A program made the translations under genes and the position numbers. Below, piece by piece: positions 51,317 to 61,498 of a stretch of DNA of 64,000 bases; the first letter of the stretch is position 1; each line of letters starts with the position of its first letter. A model generated the notes under the pieces. That model searched no databases and was not told where the DNA came from. It saw only the letters and a program-made list of their open reading frames with translations. The DNA is taken from contig OY253653.1 in NCBI GenBank assembly GCA_958009055.1, forward strand, positions 558,001-622,000, written 5' to 3'. This stretch comes from Choricystis sp. odSpoLacu1 (Eukaryota > Chlorophyta > Trebouxiophyceae).

Positions 51317-52817
51317 TCACGAGGTGGGGCGCCCGCGCCAGAACACGGCCAGCCCCGACCCACCCAGCGCCATGAAGACGACGGACACGGCGGACGGGAC
51401 GCACACCAGGGGGTCTGAGAAGTGGGCCTGGGCCAGGAGGAAGCCGAGGGCGGCGGACTGCATGCCGGTCTCGATGGACACGGTGCGCGCGGTCTTCTCG
51501 TTGAAGCCCAGGCCGCGAGACAGGAAGTAGCCCAGGGAGAAGGCCGCCACGTGCAGCAACGCGACGGGGCCCGCCAGGTTCAGGCCTTGCTGTTTCAGGA
51601 TGTCGGCCACCTGGGCGCAGGGTGAGGCGCAGAGGAGGGTGGTGAGGGCGACGCCGACGAGCGGCAGGAACGCCTTGATCTTCTGAACGGCTTTGGGGAA
51701 GCACTCGTTGGCCAGCACGCCCAGCAGGGTGGGCACGAGCACGACTTGGAAGGTGGACAGGGCGAGGCCGGCGGCGTCGACGGGGACGAGGGGGCCGGCC
51801 AGCAGTTTGGTGAGGAGGGGGGTCATGACGATGGCGCCCAGCGTGGACGCCGTCGTCATCAACACAGAGAGCGCCACGTCCCCGTTGGCGATGTAGGTGG
51901 CCACGTTGGAGGCTTGGCCACCCGGGCAGCAGGACACGAGGATGAGGCCGACGGCGAGGGGGGGGGGGAGGGCCAGGGCTTTGGCGATCGCAAACCCGAG
52001 GAGCGGCTTCACGATGTATTGGGCGAGGTAGCCCACCCCGATCGGGACCGGGTTCTTCAGGCACTGGCGGAAGTCGTCCACCGTCAGCGTCAACCCCATG
52101 GACAGCATCAGGAAGCCGAGCGAGTAGGTGAACAGGTCGGTCTTGAACCAGGCGAAGGCTTGGGGCTGCGTGATGCCGAGGGCGGCGCCCGCGCACACCC
52201 ACACCGGGAAGAGGGTGGTCAGCGTCTCCGTGAACTTTTCCAGGGAGGTCGGGGGGGCGAGGGAGCCGCCGGCAGCGGCCGGGGGGGTGGGGAGGCTGGT
52301 GCGGGGGTGGGTGAGGGGGACGAGTGGTGGTGAGAGCGAGCGGCGTCCAGGCGCGGCTCACGCGATTGGGGGAGAGGGCGGGGGACAGCGCGCGCAGACC
52401 CGAGAGGCGCGTGCCTTGTTTCCTCCTTTTTCCCCCACTCTAACAGGCTCGCTGCACAGTGGCGCGCGCCGTGTGAGTGGCACGGCGCGAGCGTGGAGGA
52501 GGACGCGGGGAGACAGAAACCAAGGACCGCCGCGCGACGGCACCAGCGGGATCTCGCCCTTTGCCCCCCGCCCGCCTCCGACCACGCTCCTGCCACCTCC
52601 CCCTTTTGCCACAGCACGACGCCTGTCAAGGTTGGCACTCAAAGCCCCCAATCCCCCCACACACTCACCGAACCGGGGCGGTGAGGACGGGCAGGCCAAC
52701 AACCGGCGCGCGCACAGGCGCGAGCGCGGGAGCGCGGCGGGCGGGGGCGGGGGCGCGCGCGCGCAGGGGGGCGCGCGCGGCCAGGGCCGGAGTGCGGATG
52801 GTGCGGGCGGCCTGCAT
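51317..52817 (-). CDS. BASS2: BASS2-type plastid carrier (sodium/pyruvate cotransporter-like)
   Basis: Bile-acid:sodium symporter family member of the plastid envelope; BASS2 of plants imports pyruvate with sodium. Exons 52817-52669 and 52295-51317, 375 residues. Exon 1 is an Arg/Ala/Pro-rich transit peptide ([20 protein letters not shown]). Exon 2 has about nine spans with the family motifs [98 protein letters not shown] and [13 protein letters not shown]. The close match to remembered plant BASS2 sequence supports the subgroup; substrate is inferred. The intron (373 nt) is long for this window. An 11-G run at 51958-51968 is in frame here. Confidence 0.9.
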
Positions 52818-52991
52818 TGCGGGGCTGTTGCGGTTGAAACGGGCGCTGGGCAAACGGGGTGAGGGAACAAAGGGAAGGTTAAGAGTAATCGCTTCTGCGG
52901 TCGGTTTCTCACTCTCTTCTCACACACTTTCCCCGCGCGTTTGTTTGCGGCATTGTTGTGTGTGTCCCTGTGTGTGTTCCACACACCAGCC

Positions 52992-54322
52992 ATGGGAGCC
53001 CCCAAGCCGGCGCCCCCACCTCCCAAGACGTGGGGCGACAAAGCCGCGTCGGCGGTGTCGGGTGAGAGAAAAAGTGGGGAAAGGGGCGTGTGGCGTGTGT
53101 TTCTCGCGGCGTTTGGCGGCCGCCGTGGATGCACGGCATCACGCAGAGCCTGTTGCGGGGCGGTGGGGGCGGCAATGCGCGCGGAGCGGGCTGCCAATGG
53201 GGCGGAGAGGCTAGCCGGGGGCGCTGCCACTCGAAAACTCACCCACCCTTTCCCCACCACCCCGACCACCACCCCAGGCTGCCTCACCGGCGCCGTCGTC
53301 TCCCTCACTGTGCAACCCCTGGATGTGCTGCGCACCCGCATGCAGGCGGACGCGGTGGCGGGGCGGGCACGGGGTGCGGTGGCCACCGCGCGCGCGATCG
53401 TGCAGGCGGCGGGCGTGCGGTGCGTTTGTGGAAAAAGAGAGGAGGAGGAAGAGGAGTGTGGTGTTACAGCGACGCCTTTAGGTTGACAAAAATCTCGCGC
53501 AACATTGCCTCTAACGCGCCCTTTTTTTCTTTTTTCCCCCTCCACAGCGGCCTCTGGGCCGGCTCAGGCCCCACCGTCGCCCGCCTCTCGGCCGGCCTGG
53601 CCATCCAGTTCATGGCCATCGACGCTCTGCGCGACTGGGCGTTGACGCGGGCGGCCGGAGGTGGGGGCGGGCGGTCCCCTGTCGCGCCCGGCGCAAAACA
53701 ACGCCCCGCTGCCACCGGCCTCTCCCCGTCCGCAGCTCTCTTCGTGGGCGGCGCCGCGCGCGCCCTCTCCGCCACCGCCACCTCCCCCATCACCCTGGTC
53801 AAGACGCGCATGGAGTACGCGGGCGCAGGGGGTGGGAGTGGAGGGCAGAGGTATCGAGGCACGCTGGACGCGCTGAGAACAATTGCGCGCACTGAAGGCC
53901 CGCGCGGCCTCTTCCGCGGCCTCGGCCCCACTGTGGCCTCCAACGCGCCCTTTTCAGCGCTCTACTACTTGTTCTACTCCCGGCTGCAGCACCGGCTGGC
54001 GGATGCGGCCGCCTCCGGCGCTCTCCCTGTGCCGCCGCCCGTCCAGAATTTTGTGGCGGGCACCACTGCCGCCGTCGCGGCCACCCTGCTGACGCAACCA
54101 GCCGACATGATACGCACCCACATGCAGCTGGGGCTGGGCAAGGGGGGTGGCGTCAGTGGGCCGGTCTCCGCTCTGCGCGGGGTGGTGCGCGAGCGGGGGG
54201 CTGCCGCACTGTTAGCGGGCACAGGCCCCCGCGTCCTCAAGCGCACGCTGCAGACGGCCCTCGTGTGGACGCTGTATGAGGAGCTGCAGCCGCGGTTGGC
54301 GGCGGTGGTGAGCGGCAAGTAG
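52992..54322 (+). CDS. SLC25A38: Mitochondrial carrier, SLC25A38-type glycine transporter
   Basis: Inner-membrane carrier; SLC25A38/Hem25 proteins bring glycine into mitochondria for haem synthesis in animals and yeast. Exons 52992-53061, 53278-53419 and 53548-54322, 328 residues. Three carrier repeats show the Px[DE]xx[KR] signatures as VQPLDVLRTRMQ, TSPITLVKTRMEY and TQPADMIRTHMQL. The second repeat S-P-I-T variant and APFSALYYLFYSRLQ, PRVLKRTLQTALVWTLYEEL are characteristic of the SLC25A38 group. Algae make 5-aminolevulinate from glutamate in the plastid, so the need for a glycine carrier here is not obvious and the substrate may differ. Confidence 0.88.
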
Positions 54323-54413
54323 AAGAAGGGAGTGTAGAATTTGTTTTCCGCCTAAAAATGAACAAAACAAATAAAAAACACGTCCTTTGCTCCGCACCCA
54401 ATTCTCTCCAAAG

Positions 54414-55651
54414 TCACACCCCAAAGTTGGGCACCACAAAACTCAGCGCCACGTACACGATGGCCCCCGTGAAGATGTAGGAGTCGAACCTGTCCAGGAG
54501 GCCGCCGTGCCCCGGGATCAGGTCGGACGAGTCTTTGAAGCCTGCGTCCCTCTTCATGACACTCTCCAGCAGGTCGCCAAACAGGGAGGAGAAGAAGGCG
54601 AGGAGGCCGAGGCCGCCCGCAACCGCGGGGTGGGCGGGCCACCCGGTGACGGCGCGAATGGCGAGCGCGGCGCCGACGGCGGCGACCGCGCCGCCCGCGG
54701 CGCCTTCCACTGTCTTTTTCGGCGACGCGGCCGACAACTGCGTCCTCCCCAGCGTCCTGCCCGTGAAGTAGGCGCCCGTGTCGGCCGCGATGACGGCCGC
54801 CACGGCGAGGGCGGTGGCGGCGAGGCCGACGGTGAAGGCGGGGGGGCCGCCAAAGAGGGGCGGCCAGCGGGAGGCGAGGGCGGCGCCCGCAGCGGGGGCG
54901 GCCAACAGCCTCAGCTTGATCCAGAAGGAGGGCAGGTACCCACAGTAGAACAAGCCAAACACGCTGGACGTCAGCTGGGCGAACCTGGGGCGTTCCCGGG
55001 CGGCCAGGTGGACGGACAGCAGGCCAAACGCGGCGACCGCGAGCGCCGCGGTTTGTTTGCCGCGCGACGCGTGCGTCCACAGCACGATGCCGGCGCACAG
55101 GGCGGACGTCAGAGTCGACGACCCGGGCACGGGGGCCGTCATGGAGTCGGTGATGGCTTTGGACGTGACAAAGCCATAGTATTCCTGTGGGGGGAAGGGT
55201 GGTGGTGGGCGGGGGAGGTTGGGTGAGACACGCGTCGAAAAAAAAACACGCATTGCCGTCGGGGAGCGTTTGTTTTGTTGTGCTCCCTCCCTCCGCCCCC
55301 CTTTCCACCTACCTGCGAACACTGGTGCACAATGAAGCACCCCAGCACCGCCAGCGGCCACCCGCCCGCCGCAATCGTGGCCGCCGCGCCGACGGCCAGG
55401 GCGGTGCCGGAGCCGACGCGGCGCGCCAAGTCGGACCACTGTGACGACGACGCGACGGGCGCCGCCCCCGCCGCCGCCGCCGCCGCGGCTCCACTGCCGT
55501 CCGAAGTGGAGGCGGTCGCGACACAGCGCGCCGGCTGGGGAGGCAGGGAGGGGCGGGGGGAGGGGCGGGCAGCGCGGGGGAGTGACGGCACCCGCGCTGT
55601 CCTCAGCGTCGGCGCGGGCGGACGGGGCCGCGCCGCGCCGGCGGCCAGCAT
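54414..55651 (-). CDS. Phosphatidate cytidylyltransferase (CDP-diacylglycerol synthase), plastid type
   Basis: Makes CDP-diacylglycerol, the precursor of phosphatidylglycerol. Exons 55651-55313 and 55184-54414, 369 residues. The N-terminus MLAAGAARPRPPAPTLRTAR is a plastid-style leader. Multiple spans follow; the family signature is seen in VIAADTGAYFTGRTLGRTQL, SAASPKKTVEGAAGG and SLFGDLLESVMKRDAGFKDS, SDLIPGHGGLLDRFDSYIFT, equivalent to the S..R...K.D...P.HGG..DR.D motif of CdsA. EYYGF opens the second exon, as in plant CDS4/5. The assignment is firm; the plastid location is from the leader and from similarity to the prokaryote-like plant forms. Confidence 0.92.
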
Positions 55652-56009
55652 TGTGTGTCGAGGGGAGAGGGTCTAGGAGGTCTAGGAGGTCGAGGCGGGT
55701 GTGCCACGCCCCAGAAGAGGGGTGTTTGGAGGTGTGGAGAAAGAGGAATTGCAGGCCGCCGACAGAGACACCAGTTCAGACTGCCAAACTCGCCTCTCAA
55801 TCCCCCACCCTTCTCTGTTTTTGTCTGCGGGGGCAACGGGTGTGCGTCTGCAGCTCCCCGCGTGGTCGGTGCGGGGCCGCTCTCTCCCACTCCTGCCTGT
55901 CTACACCGCAGCCACACCGCGCGCGCCCCCAGCGCTCTGCGCTGCGCGCCGCCGTCCCCGACCGCCCGAATTGCCGTCCGGACCTCCTCCCCCCTCCCCT
56001 CCTCCCCAA
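55652..56009. promoter_or_regulatory. Divergent promoter region
   Basis: About 360 bp between the CdsA and PRP4 start codons. It includes a short tandem TCTAGGAGG repeat (55674-55691) next to the minus-strand start and a pyrimidine-rich stretch before the plus-strand start. No other site was recognised. Confidence 0.45.
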
Positions 56010-57525
56010 ATGGACCCGCCACGCCCTCCAACCCACTATGGTGCACCAGGCCACATCCCTCAAGCGGGCCAGCCCCCGCCACCCGCGTCCACAACCCTGC
56101 CCCACACCGCGGCCGCGGCCGCCGCGCGCGCCGCCGCAGACGCGGTCGCCGCCACCGTCGCCTCCCGCCAGCGGGCGCGCGCGGTGCCGGTGCCCACCGA
56201 GGACGGCGTGGTGAGGAAGCTGCTGCGCCGGCTGGCGTTGCCGGTGACCCTGTTTGGCGAGCGCGAACCTGAGCGGCGGGGCCGCCTGCGCGACGCGCTC
56301 GCCGCCGTGGACCCCGACGCTGCAGCGTCCCTGGTGGCGGCCGACTCGGTGGATGGCGCGGTGGCGATGGATGCGGGGGGGGGGGGGCGCACCGCCGCCC
56401 GCCGCGCCGCGCGGCGAGCGCTTCTTCACGGAGGGCCCCCCCGCCCTGGCGCCCGCGCGCACCGCCATCGCCGAGTTTTCTTTGGCGCGAGCGTCCGCCC
56501 GCCTGGTCGCCGAGCGCGCAGACCGCGCGTCGGGCGCCTGTGGGGGGAGGGACGCGGCCGCGGTGACCCTCGCGCGCGCGTCCGCCCTCCTCACCTCTGA
56601 AGTCGGCGACGGCCGCCCCCTGGCCGCCGCCTCGTTTTCAGCAGACGGCGCCGCCCTCGCCACCGGCGGCTGGAGCGGGGGCGTCCGCCTGTGGGCGTGC
56701 GCCGGTGGCGAGTGCAAGGCGGGCGCGCTGCTGCGCGGCCACACAGACCGAGTCACGGGCGCCGCCTGGCGCCCAGGCGTGGCCGCCACCGACACGGCCT
56801 CGCCCGCCGCCGCCCTGGCCACGGGCGGCGTGGACCGCGCGCTCAGGCTGTGGAGTGCAGGGGGGGCACCACGGTCCACCCTCACCGGCCACACAGACCG
56901 CCTGGCCCGCGTCGCCTGGCACCCGGCCGGCGCCCACGTGGCGACCGCATCCTTTGACGGCACGTGGCGCCTGTGGGACGCGGAGGCGGGGGCGTGCCTG
57001 GTCGAGCAGGAGGGGCATGGGGGGGGGGTCTATTCTGTGACTTTCCACCCCGATGGTTCCCTCGCTCTGACAGGCGGCCTGGACGGCCACGCCCTGGTGT
57101 GGGACCTGCGCACGGGGAGGACTGCGCTCGCCCTGTCGGGGCACGCGGGCGGCGTGCTGGGGGTGGCCGCCTCGCCGTGCGGGTTTGTTGTTGCCACGGC
57201 CTCTGACGACGCGACCGCCCGCCTGTGGGACCTGCGCGCCCGGGACGCCACCGCCACGCTGCCCGGGCACACAGGCCTGGTGTCGTCCGTCACATTCTGT
57301 GGCCCCGGGGGAGGAGTGCTGGCGTCGGCAGGGTACGATGGCGGCGTGCGGTTGTGGTCGCGCGCCGACGGCACGCTCGCGCGCGCGCTGGATGGAGGCG
57401 GCGGCCGCCTGGGCGACGTGGCCGCGTGCCCGGAGCCGCCTGGAGGGGCGCAGGGCGGCCTGCTGCTGGCGACGGCGGGGCATGATCGCACGGTCAAGCT
57501 GTGGGGAGGCGTGGCGGCGGCGTGA
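56010..57525 (+). CDS. PRPF4: PRP4, WD40 protein of the U4/U6 snRNP (frame broken at a G run)
   Basis: Component of the U4/U6.U5 tri-snRNP. Single exon with one frame break. The N-terminus is MDPPRPPTHYGAPGHIPQAG; the SFM (splicing factor motif) domain follows as VVRKLLRRLALPVTLFGERE, PERRGRLRDAL, which is diagnostic for PRP4. After a helical linker (ERFFTEGPPAL) seven WD repeats run to the end, for example ASFSADGAALATGGWSGGVR, HTDRLARVAWHPAGAHVATA, LALTGGLDGHALVWDLRTGR, GVAASPCGFVVATASDDATA and LATAGHDRTVKLW. A run of 13 G (56375-56387) separates the two frames; removing one base gives 504 residues, the normal size. Confidence 0.92.
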
Positions 57526-57744
57526 CGAGGGAAAAAAAGTTGTGATGAAGAGAACAAAAAACAGACGAAACACAGAAAACACCCGTGCCAAACGGCGCAC
57601 ACACACACAATGGTATCAAAAGAAGTCGGAGTTTCTACAAAAGAAAGGGGAGGAAAAAAAAAAAGGGAAAGGGGGCCGTCTCTCTGCGCACCAATAGACA
57701 AGGAAAAAACATCAACACAAAAACCCTCTCTCTCCTCCCTCTTC

Positions 57745-59072
57745 TCACGCCCCGCTGGGCGTGGCCTTGGCCCCCGAGTCGGGCGGCAGCATCGTCACCA
57801 CCGCCTCCCGCGTCACGGCGGACACATCCATCTTGGCGCCGCACGCGCCGCACTCGCACGCGTTGGTGTCACGGGAGCCCGCGACGCTCAACACATCCCC
57901 AAAGTAGGACCGCACCGTGGCCCCACAGTTGGGGCAGGGAGCTTTGAGGATGACGGCGTCGCGGATGACGAGGTTGGTGAGGGAGGAGGAGAGGACGTAG
58001 AGCGCGGGCAGGAGGAACCCCCACACGACGGCGATGCCCCAGGGCTCCGGGAGCTCCACGGCTTTCGTGATCTCAAAGCCCGTCAGATCGTCCACGCTGA
58101 AGAGGCCGGCCAGGACGAGGAGGGCGGCGGGCACGTTGAGGGCGGTCATGAGGAGGTAGTCGGGCGCCGCGTCTGAATAAGAGCGCTTGGACCGAATCGA
58201 GCACCTCGGCCCCTGGGCCGTCACCATGGACCCGTTGCGCTTGAGCTTGACTTTGAGGGCGTCGTAGGCGGCGTCGTCCAGGATGGGGCGCCCCGCGCGG
58301 AAGGCGGTGGCAGCCTCCAGGAAGCGCAGCTCGTCGGTCGACAGGACGGCCACCTTGGACCCCGCCCACGTGAGCTCGTCCTTCAGAATTTCAAATTCTT
58401 CGTTGGACATGGTGGGGGCGCCCTCGTAGTAGAAGGCCTGGAGTGGCCGGGTGGGCAAAGAGGGTGGGTGGACACCCCCCCGCAAGCGCGCGGCTCCACC
58501 ACCCTTTTTCTCTCCGACTCACCCGCAGGGCGTCGATGAACTCGTTCTCTTTGTCGCCCAGGGTGCGCTTGGACATAGGTTTGCGGCCCTGGAGGGGGTG
58601 AAAAGGGAGGGAGGGGAGATGATAAGTGTGGGTCGCGAATGGGGGCGCGTAGTTGTTCGCGCCTTTCCTCCCGCCTCCGCTGGGCGCCGGCACGCCCTCC
58701 ACCACCCTCGCACGCGCGTGTACATGTTGCAGTGAACCCGAGGCAGGCAGAGGGGAAGGAAGCCGTCCCGAGGCACGCGCGTGGCGCGCGCCGGGACGCA
58801 AACAGCGCGCTGGCGCGGCGCGGAGGGGTGCGCGCCGCCTCGGCGCCCCCCCCGCCCCGCGCCCCTGTCGCCACGTGTAGCGCGCCACACACACGCACCT
58901 GCTTGTCCAGCGAGCAAAAGTCGCCAATGTTGTCGGCACACTCGTCCACGACGCCCTCCTCGGGCGTGGGCGGCGCGTTCGCGCGCGGCGGGGGGGCGGC
59001 GGCGCGGCGGCCGCTGGAGGCGGCGCGGGCCAGGGGGCGTGCGCCGAGAGTGGGGCGCGGACGGACGAGCAT
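57745..59072 (-). CDS. PGRL1: PGR5-like protein 1 (PGRL1), cyclic electron flow
   Basis: Thylakoid protein that with PGR5 supports cyclic electron flow around photosystem I. Exons on the minus strand: 59072-58899, 58588-58523, 58437-57745, 310 residues. The leader MLVRPRPTLGARPLARAASS is a transit peptide. The body has ECADNIGDFCSLDKQGRKPM, SKRTLGDKENEFIDALRAFY, NEEFEILKDELTWAGSKVAV, DELRFLEAATAFRAGRPIL, GPRCSIRSKRSYSDAAPDYL and DLTGFEITKAVELPEPWGIA, two spans (MTALNVPAALLVLAGLF and GIAVVWGFLLPALYVLSSSL), and the C-terminal redox cysteines CPNC and CECGACGA. This order is specific to PGRL1. Confidence 0.93.
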
Positions 59073-59743
59073 GGCGGGAGGAGAGGGGAGAGCGCGGGGG
59101 GAGGGGGCGAGACGCGAGCGCAAAAAACACACGGGCGAAGTGTAATCGACGCTCACTCTCTCCGAGCGTTCTTCTTTCGCAGGTACGCACCACGCGCCCG
59201 TGTCGGCCCACACACACCCCGGCGCCCGCACCGTGCGGAGCTCGTGTCCGTGTGTGGAAGGGGCGGGCTGGAGGGCTGGCTGGTGGCGCGAGGCCTGCCG
59301 CCGCGGCGACCGATCACGCCGGCCCGGGGGCGGCCCATAAATTCGGTGCCTTGTGCCGCGCGGACGCCCACGCGGGTGCCCGCTCCCTTGGGCTCGGCCG
59401 TGCACTGACCACTCTCCTCGCACCGCGTGCGAGCCAGGGGTTGGCTCGCCCGCGGCAGCGTGGGGGGCGGCCGCAGTCGCGCTGGCTCTCCCCCGCTCCC
59501 CGCGGCGGGTCTCCCTCCTGGCGCCCCTCCCGCCCACGCCAGCCCACGCCGCCCACCAGGCAACGTGGTGGGCAAGCCGGGGGCTAGCCCGGGTGGCGAG
59601 GCGCGCGGGAGAGGGGCGGCAAAGGCGGGCGCGCGCCCCCGGAGAGCCGCCGATCGCAGAGCACGGCCGCCGCTCACCCTCTCTCTGTCCCTCCCTCTCT
59701 CCAGGTTTTTCCGCCTCCCCCGACCCACTCCACCCACCCCACA
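59073..59743 (+). promoter_or_regulatory. Divergent promoter with a probable 5' UTR intron of the eL31 gene
   Basis: Between the PGRL1 and eL31 start codons. A good donor CGCAG|GTACGC (GT at 59183-59184) and a good acceptor CTCTCCAG (AG 59703-59704) frame a 522-nt intron just before the eL31 start codon, a common arrangement in ribosomal protein genes. No coding sequence was seen inside. The promoter itself would then be the short stretch 59073-59170. Confidence 0.55.
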
Positions 59744-60100
59744 ATGGCGCCCGCCGACAAGAAGCGCCACGGCAAGGAGGTCGTGACCCGCGAGTACACG
59801 ATCAACCTGCACAAGCGCCTGCACGGCATGACGTTCAAGAAGCGCGCGCCGCGCGCGGTGTCTGAAATCCGCAAGTTTGCCACCAAGATGATGAAGACCA
59901 AGGACGTGCGCCTGGACGTCGCCCTCAACAAGGCGGTGTGGGCCAAAGGCATCCGCAACGTCCCCTTCAAGGTGCGGGTCGCCATCTCGCGCCGCCGGTC
60001 GGAGGACGACGACGCCAAGGAGGACTTTTACTCGTACGTCGCCCTGGCGGACGACCCCGAGACGAAGGGACGCGGCACGGTGGTTGTTGACGAGAAGTGA
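59744..60100 (+). CDS. RPL31: Cytosolic ribosomal protein eL31
   Basis: 60S subunit protein, 118 residues in one coding exon. It starts [20 protein letters not shown] and continues [60 protein letters not shown] and [20 protein letters not shown], all as expected for eL31, ending VVVDEK. The ATG is in the context CCCACAATGGC. The coding exon follows a probable 5' UTR intron. Confidence 0.97.
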   Translation: MAPADKKRHGKEVVTREYTINLHKRLHGMTFKKRAPRAVSEIRKFATKMMKTKDVRLDVALNKAVWAKGIRNVPFKVRVAISRRRSEDDDAKEDFYSYVALADDPETKGRGTVVVDEK

Positions 60101-60453
60101 GTGTGCGAGCCGCCTTTCTGCTTTGTGTTTGAGGGGTGTGTGGCGTGCTGCTCTCGACGTTTTTTTCCTTTTTTCATGTGCAACTTGTGTTCTGGCCAAC
60201 CCCTCCGTTTTTTCTTCGATTTTCTGGGTTTTAAAGTGAGAGAGAGAGAACAGCCGTCTCCCCGCGCCTTGTTTGAGTGAAAAGAAAACGGTTAACAGAG
60301 GGGGCCTTTGTTAGAGGGAAACGAAAAGGGGGAGGCAAAGGCGACAAGCACAAGCACAATCACCTCCCGACCCTCACGCCCCACGCTCACGAAACAAAAG
60401 CAAGACACAAAGAAACAAGCGGCACGCCACACACACACACACGCCTCTCTCTC
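60101..60453. other. Convergent intergenic stretch
   Basis: About 350 bp between the eL31 and eL27 stop codons, with T-rich then A-rich sequence, as expected of two facing 3' UTRs. No gene was seen. Confidence 0.5.
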
Positions 60454-61337
60454 TCAGAAGCGCAGCTTGGTGAAGAACCACCGGTTCTTGCCCGTCTTGA
60501 ACTTCTCCTCCAGCAGCTCTTTTGCCGCGCCGCGCGCCTCCTTGCGCTTGGTCGCCGTGTCGGCCGCGTCGCCGCCCACCGCCGCCTTCAGGTCGACGTC
60601 CAGGTTGTAGCGGGTGGGCATGACGTGCTGGTAGTTGACGACCTTGACAAAGGTGCGCAGCTTGGCCTGTTTGGCCTGCTTGGCGGGCGACTGCTTTTTG
60701 GTGACCTTGCACGGCGCGCGGTCGAGGCCGACAACGAGGGCGTGGCCGTAGCGGCGGCCGGGGGCGCCGTCGTCGAAGTTGCGCACGATGGCGGCCTTCT
60801 TGCCGGCGTGGCGGCCGGTCAGCAGGATGACGACGCGCTTTTCCTGTGGGTGATGTGGGGGTTGAGGGGTGGGGGAGTGGTGAGTGAGGAGACGTCGGGG
60901 TGGTGGTGAAGCCGGCAGGCTGGGTCTCTCTGGCTCCGATCCCTGGCGCGAGGTCGGCGCGCGTGTCCCACACGCCCGGTGGGGCCGGGGCGGGAGGAGG
61001 AGGGAGAGAGGAGGCGGGCGCAGCGTGCGGCCGCCGCGACCGATTTCGCCGCGATCGCCGCACGCCGCCCCTTCCTCCCGCCGCCCTGTGCCCAGCCTCT
61101 CTCGCTCCTCCCCTCAGCGCCCTCCGCTGGCACGCGAGGACGAGCCAGGCTTTGGGCGGGGCCAATGGGGTGCCGCAGGGCGGGGGGACGAGAGCCGCCC
61201 GCGCGCACCCGCGCCCGGGGCGGCGGCGGCCCGCGGCGTCGGTGCGGCGGGGGGCGGCACCCCCCGCGCTCGCCGCTCCCACGTTTCCTCGCATCCGGGA
61301 TCGGGGGCGTCACACGCACCTTGAGGAACTTGACCAT
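60454..61337 (-). CDS. RPL27: Cytosolic ribosomal protein eL27
   Basis: 60S subunit protein, 135 residues. Exon 1 is only 18 nt (61337-61320, MVKFLK); exon 2 is 60843-60454 and starts EKRVVILLTGRHAGKKAAIV, then RNFDDGAPGRRYGHALVVGL, DRAPCKVTKKQSPAKQAKQA, LRTFVKVVNYQHVMPTRYNL and EEKFKTGKNRWFFTKLRF. The intron of 476 nt (61319-60844) is one of the longest in the window; early long introns are frequent in ribosomal protein genes and may carry regulatory elements. It is head-to-head with the sirtuin gene, 161 bp apart. Confidence 0.96.
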
Positions 61338-61498
61338 GGTGGGCAGGCGATAGTCTGGGGCAGCAGAGAAACGCCGAACGGGGAGAGAAGAGTGAGAGAG
61401 AGAGCGCAGCGAGAGTGAGACGAAAGCAAAACGCTCGCTCTTCGACCCAATCACTCTGGCCTCGCGGCCGTTGAGCTTTCTCAACGCCGCACACACTA

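Noticed and set aside
56375..56387. Very short intron as the cause of the frame change in PRP4
   Set aside because: No GT...AG pair brackets the run, and the same one-base change at other G/C runs points to run length, not splicing.
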